Shown in pieces: positions 22,040 to 33,589 of a stretch of 64,000 nt of DNA. Where the stretch lies: contig OY744470.1 of assembly GCA_963556145.1 (NCBI GenBank), positions 5,022,001-5,086,000 on the forward strand, read 5' to 3'. The notes below the pieces were generated by a model, which saw nothing but the letters and a program-made list of their open reading frames with translations, was not told the DNA's origin and ran no database searches. Origin of the DNA: Hygrocybe punicea (lineage: Eukaryota > Basidiomycota > Agaricomycetes > Agaricales > Hygrophoraceae). Made by a program: the position numbers and the translations under genes. The number at the start of each line of letters is the position of its first letter. Within the stretch, counting starts at the first letter, position 1.

Positions 22040-23255
22040 ATCAAAGGGCATCACTGCCGTTCATTTTCAGGGAAGATGAGTTGGCACCAAGGCCTACCAG
22101 CAATACAACAACCGGCTCATCAATGGGAGTTAGTATTGCCTGCTTTCAGTGAAGTAATGGTCTACGATCACCATACAGGATTGTCAAAGGGCATCACCGC
22201 CGTTGAGATAAAAGGAGTTGGCACCAAGGCTTACCAACAATACAACAACCGGCTCATGAATGGGAGTTAGTATTGCCTGCTTTGAGTGAAGTAAGGGTCT
22301 ACGATCGCCATACAGGATCGTCAAAGGGCATCACTGCCCGTCATAGGAAAGGAGTTGGCACCAAGGCTTACCAACAATACAACACCCGGCTCATCAATGG
22401 GAGTTAGTATTGCCTGCTTTGAGTGAAGTAATGGTCTACGATCGCAATACAGGATCATCAAAGGGCATCACTGCCCATCATAGGAAAGGAGTTGGCACCA
22501 AGGCTTACCAACAATACAACAACCGGCTCATCAATGGGAGTTAGTATTGCCTGCTTTGAGTGACGTAATGGTCTACGATCGCAATACAGGATCGTCAAAG
22601 GGCATCACTGCCCATCATAGGAAAGGAGTTGGCACCAAGGCTTACCAACAATACAACAACCGGCTCATCAATGGGAGTTAGTATTGCCTGCTTTGAGTGA
22701 CGTAATGGTCTACGATCGCAATACAGGATCATCAAAGGGCATCACTGCCCATCATAGGAAAGGAGTTGGCACCAAGGCTTACCAACAATACAACACCCGG
22801 CTCATCAATGGGAGTTAGTATTGCCTGCTTTGAATGAAGTAATGGTCTACAATCGCAATACAGGATCGTCAAAGGGCATCACTGCTCATCATAGGAAAGG
22901 AGTTGGCACCAAGGCTTACCAACAATACAACACCTGGCTCATCAATGGGAGTTAGTGTTGCCTGCTTTGAGTGACGTAATGGTCTACGATTGCAATACAG
23001 GATCGTCAAAGGGTATCACTGCCAGTCATAGGAAAGGAGTTGGCACCAAGGCTTACCAACAATACAACACCCGGCTCATCAATGGGAGTTAGTATTGCCT
23101 GCTTTGAATGAAGTAATGGTCTACAATCGCAATACAGGATCGTCAAAGGGCATCACTGCTCATCATAGGAAAGGAGTTGGCACCAAGGCTTACCAACAAT
23201 ACAACAACCGGCTCATCAATGGGAGTTAGTATTGCCTGCTTTGAGTCAAGCAATG
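22040..23255. repeat. 137-bp tandem satellite, about 9 copies
   Basis: The phrase TCAAAGGGCATCACTGCC recurs at about 22,183, 22,321, 22,458, 22,595 and 22,732, a spacing of 137-138 bases. Other fixed words in each unit are AAGGAGTTGGCACCAAGGC, ACCGGCTCATCAATGGGAG and GTATTGCCTGCTTTGAGTGA. Copies differ by a few percent. It starts about 250 bases after the Tc1-like relic. Confidence 0.93.
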
Positions 23256-24068
23256 GACCACGATGATATCTTTGGTCTCTTCCATTGGCCTGGCTACTTT
23301 TCCACCTTGCATTATTTTATGTTTTGCATGGTCTTCCTCTCTTCACTTCACAGTCAGCTAATTGCCTCTGCTTATGACTTGTGGCCCTTACCAATTTTCA
23401 TATTCAACCAATGCACACTGTCCCATCTACATTGACATTTTATCCACCCTGCTCATCTCAGTGCAACACAGTCTCTCATCATTCATGTTGCACCACCCCC
23501 TGCTGCTGTAGACACCAATCATGAAACCCCAGCCCCTTGGTCCATTTCTATGTGTCCTTCATTCATATCCTATTTTAATCCTGCTCTTAAATAAAGGAAT
23601 TGAGATGAGGTGCTAGGCACAAAAATGACAGAGGAACACCCAATCCTGCTGCTGACCTTGATCGAGATGGTGGTTCACCCCTCCAAACCTGTTTACTTCC
23701 TGTATCACTCATTGCCAGGATGGCAAGATCTACACCACTAGCAATGCACCTGCAGTGGTGTGAATGTTCCTCAATTGGTTTTTGTTGTAATACCTGCTTT
23801 CCCTCTACTCAGTCAGCCAGACTTGACTAAGATCACCATTCAGTTACAGCGAGGTCGTGGGTGATCATGGCCCATCATCTCACACACGGACCCCTCATCA
23901 TGTCACAAACACAAATGGCCAACAGCTAATAACTTGAGGTAGCTGTGGCTGGTAGCTGGTCATCAGCCTTAGCTTAGCCAGACCTGGGCTAAGCTAAAAC
24001 AGGCTAGGCTACTGGCTACTTGCCTTAGCTGTGGTAATACTAGAGCTGGATGTATGATTCCAGGTACT
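23256..24068. other. Spacer with an AGCT-rich patch
   Basis: No gene was recognised. At about 23,930-24,030 the words TAGCTGTGGCTGGTAGCTGG, TTAGCTTAGCCAGACC and TGGGCTAAGCTAAA form short, partly self-complementary repeats. This may be a mobile-element end, but no partner was found. Confidence 0.35.
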
Positions 24069-24245
24069 TTGTAATTCAAGGGACCCATCATTGATGCCAA
24101 CTTGTAAGGCTCCAGGTAAGAATTCCCCACCCAGGTCAGTGACATCAACACGGTAGTTGTATTCAAATTGTTTGTCCAATAATCCATAGGTCTTAACATA
24201 TTGATGCTCTATGAACACTCCATCCATTCCATCCTCACCATACAT
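24069..24245 (-). pseudogene. RPB1: Fragment of RNA polymerase II largest subunit gene
   Basis: Reads MYGEDGMDGVFIEHQYVKTY, GLLDKQFEYNYRVDVTDLG and GEFLPGALQVGINDGSLELQ. The YGEDGMDG..IE....T.G....F...YRVDVTD pattern is highly conserved in the RPB1 subunit just after the trigger-loop/bridge-helix region. Only about 59 codons are present; the sequence on both sides is unrelated. It is a detached, non-functional scrap. Confidence 0.8.
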
Positions 24246-24414
24246 AAGGCAAGCTGCCCCATGATTAGATATATTTAATTTTCAATGATCCCAACTTTCT
24301 GCATTCTGAGAAACCAAACAGCAACACTATATTGATAACTACAAGTCTGTTGAAGACATTGTAGGACTATCTACACACATACTAGAAAGAAAATGTTTCA
24401 CTACTGCCCATTAT
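24246..24414. other. Short spacer
   Basis: AT-rich, no feature recognised. Confidence 0.3.
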
Positions 24415-25226
24415 TTCTTGTTGGCCCTCTCAGCCTTCTTGATATGATCCATGTCCTTCTGCACAAACTTGAGAATTCATTTCGCGATTCCAATTGGGAT
24501 ATTGCAAACGGTCGAGAAATGGGTGATAGTCTCATTAGCAAGGCCTTCACTGGCAAGCTCATGGATGCGCCTGAACCCATTCACCCGGATGGCATCAGTA
24601 TACTAGGAACATCGACACCCCGAGCACTGGAGTTGAGTGCAGCAAGCCAAGTGGGGATGGCTGGGAAGACATTGGAGATGTCATCAAAATCTACACTGTC
24701 TGAGCTGGGGATGTGCAGCCCATCATGTCGGACCAAGATGATTTTTTGGGTACGGCCGATGGAGGGGTGTACGGGGAATAGTGGTGCCTCAATCCACCAT
24801 ATGGAGGTGGCATCTGAATGATGATCGGTTGAGCCGCACCACTTGTAGCAGCAACTTGAGCAGGTTTTGCATTTACGTGCCGGCGAGAGGAAGCATCGCC
24901 AAGCTTCAACTGGACAGGTGGTGAGATGGTCGAATCATATGAGCCGTTTTCCTGACGTGGACTACAATGAGTCTCGTTAAGCAATAAATAAATGAGAGAC
25001 TCACGAGAAGCATGCCCCAGAGACTTAGATCAGTTATTTGTAAGGTGTAGTGATGGCCCTCTGGATATTTGACACAGGGTTTGCCATTGTGAAGAGGACA
25101 TTTGAGGTTCTCCGTAATCTTGGCAATGTAATTGGCAGATGTCTTCAACATTTTCTTCCCCGATTCGGTGTTGTTCCCACTCTCCTCATCTGTGTCCGCT
25201 CATTTCTTCCTCTTGGCCTTCACCTT
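24415..25226 (-). pseudogene. 3' half of a gene split by the KDZ transposon
   Basis: The minus strand reads KVKAKRKK, a TGA where CGA fits, ADTDEESGNNTESGKKMLKT and KITENLKCPLHNGKPCVKYP. The last piece begins a Cys/His motif. It is followed by EGHHYTLQITDLSLWGMLL, then after a short intron NGSYDSTISPPVQLKLGD, AAQPIIIQMPPPYGGLRHH, YTPPSAVPKKSSWSDMM, DDISNVFPAIPTWLAAL, RIHELASEGLANETITHF and ILKFVQKDMDHIKKAERANK. The C-H..C motif with the later Pro-rich and WAxx-type region matches large multi-copy, unnamed families associated with mobile DNA in Agaricomycetes. It continues in frame from the 5' half at 45,473-46,197 if the 20.2-kb insert and one copy of the 9-bp repeat are removed. Function unknown. 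Confidence 0.65.
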
Positions 25227-25235
25227 GTCCAAGCA
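25227..25235. other. Target site duplication (left), KDZ element
   Basis: GTCCAAGCA, repeated at 45,464-45,472. Nine bases is plausible for this transposon superclass. Joining the flanks across a single copy restores a continuous reading of the interrupted gene. Confidence 0.85.
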
Positions 25236-25385
25236 CACCTTACAGCATATCTTTTCCACAAGACATGGCTCAGCCGAGAGGGACAATTCCCACTCCGAGT
25301 GGGCCAGCCAATCTCGGCCGACCAATATCTTTCTCCAGGGGAGATGGCTTGGCCGAGGGGTCTATGTTCTGAGGGACATGAGTTG
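25236..25385 (+). repeat. Left terminal inverted repeat of KDZ element
   Basis: About 150 bases that match the reverse complement of 45,463-45,310 at roughly 80-85% by eye. The outermost 7-9 bases are not matched: CACCTTA on the left, GAGCCCTTT on the inverted right. Confidence 0.8.
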
Positions 25386-26440
25386 GCCGAAGCAGGGGGA
25401 TATATTGGCCAACGGGTCTGGATATTTTGGCTGGCCATGGGAGATGGATTGGCCCACCGGTCTGGGTATCTTGGCAGGCCATGGAACATGGATTGGCCGA
25501 CAGCCCAGGGTAATTTGGCTGGCCATGAAAGGTGGATTGGCCGACGTGTCTGGGTATTTCGGTTGGCCATGGAACATGGATTGGCCGATGGGTCTTGGTA
25601 TGTCGGCTGGCCATGGAACATGGATTGGCCGACGGGTCTCGGTATGTCGGCTGGCCATGAAAGGTGGATTGGCCAACAGGTCTGGGTATTTCAGCTGGCC
25701 ATGGAACGTGGGTTGGCCGACGGGTCTGGGTATGTCGGCTGGCCATGAAAGGTGGATTGGCCGACAGGTCTGGGTATTTCGGTTGGCCATGGAACATGGA
25801 TTGGCCGATGGGTCTGGGTATTTCAGCTGGCCATGGAACATGGATTGGCCGATGGGTCTGGGTATTTCAGCTGGCCATGGAACATGGATTGGCCGATGGG
25901 TCTGGGTATTTCAGCTGGCCATGGAACATGGATTGGCCGATGGGTCTGGGTATTTCAGCTGGCCATGGAACATGGATTGGCCGACGGGTCTCGGTATGTC
26001 GGCTGGCCATGAAAGGTGGATTGGCCGACCACACTGGGTATTTGGGTTGGCCATGGAACATGGATTGGCCGACGGGTCTGGGTATGTCGGCTGGCCATGA
26101 AAGGTGGATTGGCCAACAGGTCTGGGTATTTCAGCTGGCCATGGAACGTGGGTTGGCCGACGGGTCTGGGTATGTCGGCTGGCCATGAAAGGTGGATTGG
26201 CCGACAGGTCTGGGTATTTCAGCTGGCCATGGAACATGGATTGGCCGACGGGTCTCGGTATGTCGGCTGGCCATGAAAGGTGGATTGGCCAACAGGTCTG
26301 GGTATTTCAGCTGGCCATGGAACGTGGGTTGGCCGACGGGTCTGGGTATGTCGGCTGGCCATGGAACGTGGGTTGGCCGACCACACTGGGTATTTCGGTT
26401 GGCCATGGATTGGCCAATCCTGTTTAGTATACCGTCAGCC
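25386..26440 (+). repeat. 44-bp subterminal array, left, about 24 units
   Basis: The unit reads GGCCATGGAACATGGATTGG then CCGATGGGTCTGGGTATTTC then AGCT, 44 bases. Variants alternate GGAACATGG with GAAAGGTGG. Since 44 is not a multiple of three and the unit has no stop in several frames, open frames run through the array on both strands (for example 25,132-26,100). These are not taken as genes. Confidence 0.95.
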
Positions 26441-26566
26441 ATTGGACATGGGTTGGCAAATACCATATATTGGCTTGCTGGTCATTCTTGGCAGATGGTT
26501 ATGGTCCAGTTGGTTAAAAATATATTACTTTCTTCTGTTCAACTATATCTTCTCTAATAATATGTA

Positions 26567-29500
26567 TTACTCCATCTTGTTGGAAAAGGCAGTTTCTGCT
26601 TGTGCTATCATATTCCTCCACATTACCATTTGTTTTTCCGCATAACAGATGTGCCCCCTCAGTCCCAGACCAACTTTGTCACGACGTGCTTCCCATTGCA
26701 CCTTCTGGTGTTGCAGCCAACGAATCACGTTACCCATTTCTGACTTGACGCTTTGCAATTCTTCAGACCACCGATCATATCTGGCCTTGCCACGGAGCCA
26801 GTTTACACGATACACTGTATAGCAGTAAGATCTTCCATGAATTGCTGTAGCAGAACCATTCACCTTCTTGCATCCAATCGTTGTCACCAGTATTATTCCT
26901 TTCTTTCCTCCGCCAGATCCAGGGCAGCTTGTGACTCCTCTGGCCCACTCTATTCTCCTCAAGCATATCACCACTCATCTTGATATCCTTCTGCCTCAGC
27001 ACTTTGAAACGATCCAAAATGTCTGCATTCCCCCCTAGATTGACCAATGCTCGACGAGCCTGCCTGTAGCTGGTGGCATATTTACCAACTTTTTGCTGGA
27101 TGGCATGTATGTCGTCCCATGCTTGAGTCTTCTTCTTCTGGCTGTTTGCTCCATGAACAGAGGTTCGAAAGATTACCATTTTCTCACCCAGTGTCATCCT
27201 CAAGTTTTCCAAACAATCGTTTGCTTGGCCCACCCTGAGTTCCACCTCCTGAGCCACCAAATTTTCCAAACCCAGCCGAGCACATTCCTCCACTCCTAAG
27301 GTCGATGGCATTGTGAGTTGGCAATTTTCTGGCCATTCTGCAACATGGTCATCATCTTCTTCGTCTACCCCACCCTCCTCATCCACATCCACAATCCAGT
27401 CATCAGCAGTGGGATCATAATTGACCAGATTACACTCATCCACGTCTTCACCAAGTATTCCTTGTATTTTTCTGTGGAATGAGTCGATCCGAGACTGCAG
27501 TCTATTTCGCCAATCCTCCAGATTTGCCTTGTCTGTGAAACTGCCTGTTTTTTGAACAGCACGAGCTGTTGTTTTCAGAGTATTCCTGTAGGGTAAACAA
27601 ATGTCAAAGAGACGATCGATGAGAATGAGGATACATCCTACTGTGCTTGTTCTATGTTTATTCCTTCATTTAAGATGGTCACCCGACCAGCCATTACATC
27701 TTTGGGATTCCCTGTCATCAGTCTCAACCTGATCTCAGCCTGCGATGGTGCTGGTGAAACATCATTACCGTGTCCAAAACACCAACACTTTACAAGACAA
27801 ACCTTTCTCCATTCTGACGTCGAATACCCTCAAGTAGTCACCACAGAAATCCATTGCCCTTCTTTCTTCTTCCTTCCACTCCGCCAGCACTTGCTTATCC
27901 ACAGTTTCGGAAAGCTCCTCAAAGGCTGCCTTCATTTCCTGCATTCCATCTACTGCTTTATCATATCGTTTCAACAAAGACCGAACTGTGTGACAGCTAT
28001 GGTGATGATATGTATTGATGACATGCCTATGAATCACCTACCCATTCCTACCAACTTCTTCCAATTCGAATCCCTCATAAGGTCATCCAAGATCTCACGT
28101 CGTTGGGATTTTGACATGAAACGAATAAAACTGGAAATCTTGTTGATGATAGCCCACAGTGTCTCCAAAATTTCACCATCCTGCTGACCAGCACCACGAA
28201 CGAAGTTGAGACTGAATAGGGCAAAACACTTGGCAACATGTGCACCAAGATGAAACTTGCCCACAGCCCCAATGATCTCAAGCGCCTCAGGGAGAGTGAG
28301 GTGGTCGGAATCGGAAACCCTTTTAGCAAAATTGATCAGCCAACTGCAGGCAATATCATATTCCACCAGTGCTTGGGTGATACCACTGTGGCACAGCCTA
28401 TTGAGAGCGTTGCATATCGAATAATCAACGTTCATGTGTCTGGTGCAGACTCTTTAATAAATTTGTCACAATTCATAGCTCAAAATACATGACTAACCGT
28501 TCACCCTTCTGGAAGTCGACGACACTGTGGGGTACAAAGCAACCATGCTTGGCACATGCACATGCACCGATGCCAGTAGCGTATAAGTTATGACGATTGG
28601 CATTTGCTTGGTTGATGGCCTTGTGATTGGAGCACTGTGACCTCTGATACATGATCATTGATTTAGCATTCATGAAATTCACAATTCGATAAATACCTCT
28701 TTGGACTCCAGGGAAGCTGCCAGATGAGCACAATAAGGTGCATCCTCAACCATATAGCCTTGTCCATTGATAAGCCCAACGTCGTCATCAGGCTTCCGCA
28801 TGTTAATCTGCTCAGCTTTGAAATTGCCATCGACGACGATGCTGGGCCTGTAAAGCCACCTGTTTCCCTGTTTGGTGTGGAACTACATGAAAGCTGATCA
28901 GAATGACCCACTGATGCGGTCTATCCATCCAGTTCTGCGGAAGATTTATCCCTGGCTGGGGACATGCAGGGCAAAACAATGCCAGATCGCCATTACCAGG
29001 CTCCCTCTCAGTGTCATGCCCAAAGCCGAATCATTTCTTGAGGTGCAAGTATCGCCACTGTCTTGACACCCTCATTAGCTCACGATAACGATCCTGAACA
29101 CCATAACTCAGTACTCCGTTCTGTATGCACAATGTAACAAAACAACTAGTATATCACGAACCGGCAATGTATCTGGAAATGCATTGGAAGACAGTCTCCT
29201 TAACTTGTTATAAAAGTTGTTTGCAGACATTTTGCACTCCATCGAATCAATGTAGAAATGATCCAGGAGCTGGAAAGTGAATGCTGACGACGGCCGTTTT
29301 GCTGTTGCAGGATACAAATGCATTCGAAGTAGTTGAATATCTCGAGTGGGGGCATCTGGGCAGGAGCACCATCGGATTCGACGTCGGTAAATTCCATTCG
29401 TATGAGTGACAGTTATGATATCTTCCTCGGCGTGAACTGCCAAAGCCGGATCCAAATCGTCCTCCTCACCACCACCTGACATAAGAACATCATGCAGATA

Positions 29501-30130
29501 TGTATCTTCGACAGATGGCTGGGGGCCATCTTTTCTGTATGACGGACAATCGCCTCCACCATGGCCAAGACGCATGACCAGGCCAATCGTATTAAGGTCA
29601 TGTTTCAGGAAACATCTGCCGTTCCATATCTCAATTCTGTGGAATGGATTATGAATGTGTGTCTGCAAACAACAACGCTGGCAGAACGAAGGGCAACCAT
29701 AGCAATCAGGGCAACGAATGGTGATATCGGCCATCAGACATGACTGGCATGTAACATCGGAAGGGGGGGCCTCAGATGATAAGAGTTTGGAGAGGTATTG
29801 CTTGTGAATCGCTTTCCAGGCTTCCATTTCATCATTCTGTGTCTAATTGACATGCAATCAAAATCAAGTCGTACAGATAATAGTTGTGTCAACCTTTGCA
29901 CGCTTATTGCGATGTCTCCTTGTCTGAGGGTCCTCCTCTTCCACAAACGACGTTGAGGGCAAGGGAAGATCTTCACTCCTGTGTGATTGTTTTACAGGAC
30001 TTGGCGGACGAATAACTGGACGAGCCTTGACTGTCTTTCCACCTCGTTTCTTTTCCACCACCATAAATTCAACCTCTCTGGCAAATTCCTTTTTTTTTCC
30101 CGACCGGGAAGTGACTTTTGATTTCGGCAT
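26567..30130 (-). CDS. KDZ transposase with CxC2-type zinc cluster
   Basis: Catalyses transposition of the element. The start at 30,130 gives a basic N-terminus (MPKSKVTSRSGKKKEFA). An intron then leads to MEAWKAIHKQYLSKLL and a CxC2-like Cys cluster: TCQSCLMADITIRCPDCYGC, PSFCQRCCLQTHIHNPFHRI, later RIRWCSCPD. Next are GDLALFCPACPQPGINLP and the KDZ core: PSIVVDGNFKAEQINMRKP (first Asp), VEYDIACSWLINFAKRV (second Asp) and DGEILETLWAIINKI (Glu). Helical C-terminal exons include ADDWIVDVDEEGGVDEED, LVAQEVELRVGQANDCLENL and QWEARRDKVGLGLRGHI. The 3' end at 26,567 lies about 125 bases from the array. There are at least seven introns, and exon borders are approximate. All three catalytic acids are present and no internal stop was found in the exons. 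Confidence 0.85.
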
Positions 30131-30273
30131 GGATGAACAATAGTTAGATGAGTGTGGGAAAAGTGAGAAAATGACACGCCTTATAAAGACCAATACACGA
30201 GGCAAAACACATGGATAATAATAAAGATTATTACGTCGCTTGATATACAAATATATTTGAGGACAGGAAAATG
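30131..30273. other. Spacer between transposase start and protease end
   Basis: About 140 bases holding the transposase promoter. The protease gene ends upstream on the same strand, so the two may be read in tandem. No clear TATA element was assigned. Confidence 0.4.
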
Positions 30274-32097
30274 TTACAAATCCGATGAACTGTCAGAATC
30301 TGATACCATAGTTGGGGCCTCAAACCAACCGGGGACCAATTTAACATCACCGGATGAACCCTCCTTTCCTTCCAATACAACCCTTTCCAGCGCATCACCC
30401 TGAATGCAATTACGAACAGCTTGCCTGCGCAACGCCCCCTGGAGTTCCTGACGGAGCGTGGGTATCCGCCAGTCTTGCCATGGATCTTTGGCAGCTCTGA
30501 TAGCAATCTCGTCACCCAGCATGATGTTCATCATTTCTATTGGGTTTTCTAAGAAGATTCGGAGGAAGTGCAGCATGTAGATGCCGCAATCATCAAAATT
30601 CGGCTGGACAGGTACCTGAAAACAAACATTCAATTCATTCGCAACACGGAGGTTAGACGTGGTTCACCTTGGGGGTGATTCTCTTGATAGGTGCCAGCTT
30701 TTTCACCTGTCTGGTGTTCTTCGCAATGCAGGCTAGCCACGCATGAACCAGGGATATATCTTTTTGATGGTGTGCTGGGGGCAGTGAATCGAGAACAAAT
30801 GTTACGCTAACCGACGATGAGTAAGTTCAATGCAAAGCTGAAATGGATAACTACGTGTGTAGTCCATCAGGAGGATTTTCTAACAAACATGCAGCAGGAT
30901 TTGCCACGATAATCAAATACCAGTGGTCACTGATGGTGAAGTGAGATGTTGCCTTCACAAAAACTGACTACACTCACCCAGTGGGCACAGGAAAGACCAA
31001 GTATGGGAGCGAAAATATGTCGATTGCCTTCGTCCACCTCTTCAAACTCTTCACCCCGTTCTTCCTATGACCAGATTTAGAGGAAATGAAGTTATATGAA
31101 CAACCAAGCAACGTGCACCTCAGTTTCTCCATGAAAAAAGTAATGAATATGTGTATGTTTGCCGGCAACTCCGGCTGATGGATTGCTGCTTGCTGCAGAG
31201 CGTAACTGAAACGGGGAATAAGCTACTGCACTGGAGGGTTGAAATGTACCTACTGGGTACCGAAATTAATCAGTTCGTCATCTAGCCAATCCTTTTCCAA
31301 ACGTTGATATGACATCCACGGAACAGCACCCCGCTCTGAGTATTTTGCAACAGTACACGTGTTTTCAAACCTAGAACACCTGAGGTGAGTGACGGGCCTG
31401 GCCATGGCAATGTGATGTACATGACCGCATCTGGCCTTTCATTCAACTGCAAAAATCGGCCATTGGTTTCGATGTCATTTCTGTTGAAGTAGAGATTAGT
31501 TGTGGTATGATGAATGTGTGATACTCACTGTAGATACTTGATGCTACTTTCGCCCAGTGTACTGGTGAGCAAACTGAGCAAATCCGCATACATATCTGAT
31601 GTCCAGGATGCATGCTCATTGTCGAAATAAATGCCAATTTGATGTTTTGAAACAATCTCTGAGTATCAATTGCAGTCACATGTAAGCTTATTGAAATGGT
31701 GGCGTACCATTGTTCTCTCTGCCTAAAAACACACATGTGGCTTTATCCACATGCCGAGAAATAAGCACATACAATACCAAGCCGCGTATCTGCTCTTCAT
31801 TTGGTTTGGTGGCCTACAAAATTACTTGAATATCAAGGGTGGGCTGTTGAAGACTGACAATCACCTGGCAACTGACAACATCGCGTTCCACCAATAGTTG
31901 CATGGTCACAGAGCTGTCCTCTGTCAAAATACAACAAACACTTGTATACGACAGTGAGTGATGATTAGGATGCTGAACATGATGATGTACCATGATCCTT
32001 TGCATTCAAACTCGACAGATGTGGTCCCTTCCGGAGATTTGTGGTAGGTGTTTCCACCAGAGACGGTGAAAAGGACGGGGAGTAGGAGAGATGGCAT
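30274..32097 (-). CDS. Ulp1/SENP-type cysteine protease (C48)
   Basis: Probable SUMO-processing protease. Exons on the minus strand: start MPSLLLPVLFTVSGGNTYHK; VTMQLLVERDVVSCQ; QIRGLVLYVLISRHVDKATC; EIVSKHQIGIYFDNEHASW; NGRFLQLNERPDAVMYITLP; then CTVAKYSERGAVPWMSYQRL and EKDWLDDELINFG, the substrate-entry motif of Ulp1 enzymes. The core follows as WTKAIDIFSLPYLVFPVPTG, DHWYLIIVANPAACLLENPP (catalytic His near 30,930), VLDSLPPAHHQKDISLVHAW (Asp) and VPVQPNFDDCGIYMLHF (oxyanion Gln and catalytic Cys near 30,590). The tail ends at 30,274 with an acidic SDSDSSSDL. His, Asp, Gln and Cys are all present. Exon borders are estimates. Such proteases accompany some eukaryotic transposons, perhaps acting on SUMO-dependent silencing. 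Confidence 0.78.
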
Positions 32098-32187
32098 ATT
32101 CGATTGATGTGAGGTTATGCACGTGATGGTTGAGAACAAAGAGAGCTGTTCAATCATGTGATGCCGGGTCACATGTAATGTGGTCCC

Positions 32188-32211
32188 GTGACATCACATG
32201 TGTGATGTCAC
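32188..32211. repeat. 10-bp stem inverted repeat
   Basis: GTGACATCAC, four bases ATGT, GTGATGTCAC: perfect arms. It lies about 90 bases upstream of the protease start and shares the TGATGTCAC word with the longer palindrome at 33,177. Confidence 0.8.
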
Positions 32212-32429
32212 GCCGCTGTTGGACACATTTAACGCAGTAGGGAAATTGGATAGCAAAGAATAGGTCATAGCAGCGCTGCAGAAATTGCACATCCTCTATG
32301 AGATTGTCCATTCCCCACGTAGCCATTATTCTATGTTTTCTAGTAGATATGATACCCTAAAATGGGCATTTGTTTTTATTTGGTCAGAAATCACCTTATT
32401 CCATCACATCCTGAGTCGCACCATCAACG

Positions 32430-32935
32430 TTGGCCAAGGTAATTTCTCTTGATTCCAACACACTACCATCTTGCTGCATGGCAATAATCACTAGTACGGC
32501 AGCAAATGACAGCGCCGTTGTTTCCTTGGTAGGGTGCTGTACCAGGGAAATGTGGAACGCCGCATTTACGGCGGTTCTTGTTGACGTGCGGCCTGGTAAA
32601 GCTGCTGCTTTTCACGACATTGAATGCCTCCCCCAGTGTGTTTACAACATTACACTGACCCCACTTTTGATTGTTTAGGATGTGCCTGAAATCTATTCGT
32701 GTCTTTTCATGCGGCCGTCACCGAACAAGAACAATATTCTGTCCGATGGCTCGGCATGATGCGATCGGAAGACGCAGGCCATGCACGAACGCCGTTCCTG
32801 AAAGGAGGCTGGCCACACATGTTTGGTGTGGACGAAAATGTTCGTATGCGTATGGGATATTTCGTTCACCTAGCCACTAGGTTTGTTGCAGGTGTGCTAC
32901 ATCCCTTGATGGTCGGTGAAACCTGTGAACATTAA
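32430..32935 (+). CDS. Unrecognised coding-like region
   Basis: Two adjacent open stretches, 32,430-32,678 and 32,699-32,935, have protein-like composition: SLVGCCTREMWNAAFTAVLV, DVRPGKAAAFHDIE, then EQEQYSVRWLGMMRSEDAGH and FLKGGWPHMFGVDENVRMRM. They could be exons of one small gene or the remains of a gene between the protease and dioxygenase. No family was recognised and no intron model was confirmed. Confidence 0.3.
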
Positions 32936-33176
32936 TTTTCACCAACTGCCCACATATACAGTTGAAATCAAGGCAAAGGTGTTCATTATTCGGCAGCGAC
33001 ACTGTAATTAAATGTCTGTGCAACAAAGTGCCATTCACAAGCTTCCTGCCCAGAGCATGAATTTCAAATGTAACAATATACAGTACTGACGTTTCCGTAA
33101 CTACGGGCCTTTGCAACACTGCCATTTACGACTTTCCTAGCCAGTATATGAATGCACACAACAACGAGTCACGCCT

Positions 33177-33212
33177 GTGATGTCACGTTTGGACGTCCAA
33201 ACGTGACATCAC
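33177..33212. repeat. 36-bp perfect palindrome
   Basis: The left half GTGATGTCACGTTTGGAC is exactly complemented by the right half; the centre is GACGTC. An imperfect 40-bp relative sits at 42,015-42,054. The two bracket the dioxygenase and JmjC genes. Confidence 0.95.
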
Positions 33213-33375
33213 GGACGTGACTTGTCACCATCCAAACTTGGCCACATCATGTGAGTCAAGTCATTTCACGTGATGAAAACCAACCACGTTTGTCACGTGA
33301 ACAAATACAACCAATCACAAGCGCTGATTGAATTCATTTTCCCATCCTTCGTTGTTTTCCCCCTCATCATTGTAC

Positions 33376-33426
33376 ATCCCACACTGCGAGATTGTTGTAC
33401 CGGGCAACAATCTCGCATTATGGGAT
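33376..33426. repeat. Stem-loop with 12-bp perfect stem
   Basis: GCGAGATTGTTG (33,386-33,397), loop TACCGGG, CAACAATCTCGC (33,405-33,416). ATCCCA and TGGGAT (33,376-33,381, 33,421-33,426) add an outer 6-bp stem. An ATG at 33,425 opens a short exon-like stretch with a GTGAGT donor, so this may lie at the 5' end of a transcript. Confidence 0.8.
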
Positions 33427-33589
33427 GCCACGCACTTTAGGTTACATATCATTCTTCTACCCGAATGGTGAGTGGTTTGTTATGTCTCCGCTGAATGCCA
33501 TTCACTTAGAATATTCATAAGTGACTGATTGTTTGTCACTGCGATTGATCTTCTACAGCTTCCTGCCAAGGTTTCCACATGCATTAATT

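Noticed and set aside
22040..23255. CRISPR-like array
   Set aside because: Units are contiguous 137-bp repeats without unique spacers, in a eukaryotic context with no cas genes.
25132..26100. Long open frame (about 320 codons) with a Gly/Trp-rich repeat, plus several overlapping ones on both strands
   Set aside because: Product of the stop-free 44-bp array, whose unit length is not a multiple of three; all frames look alike and the same array recurs inverted at 44.8-45.3 kb.
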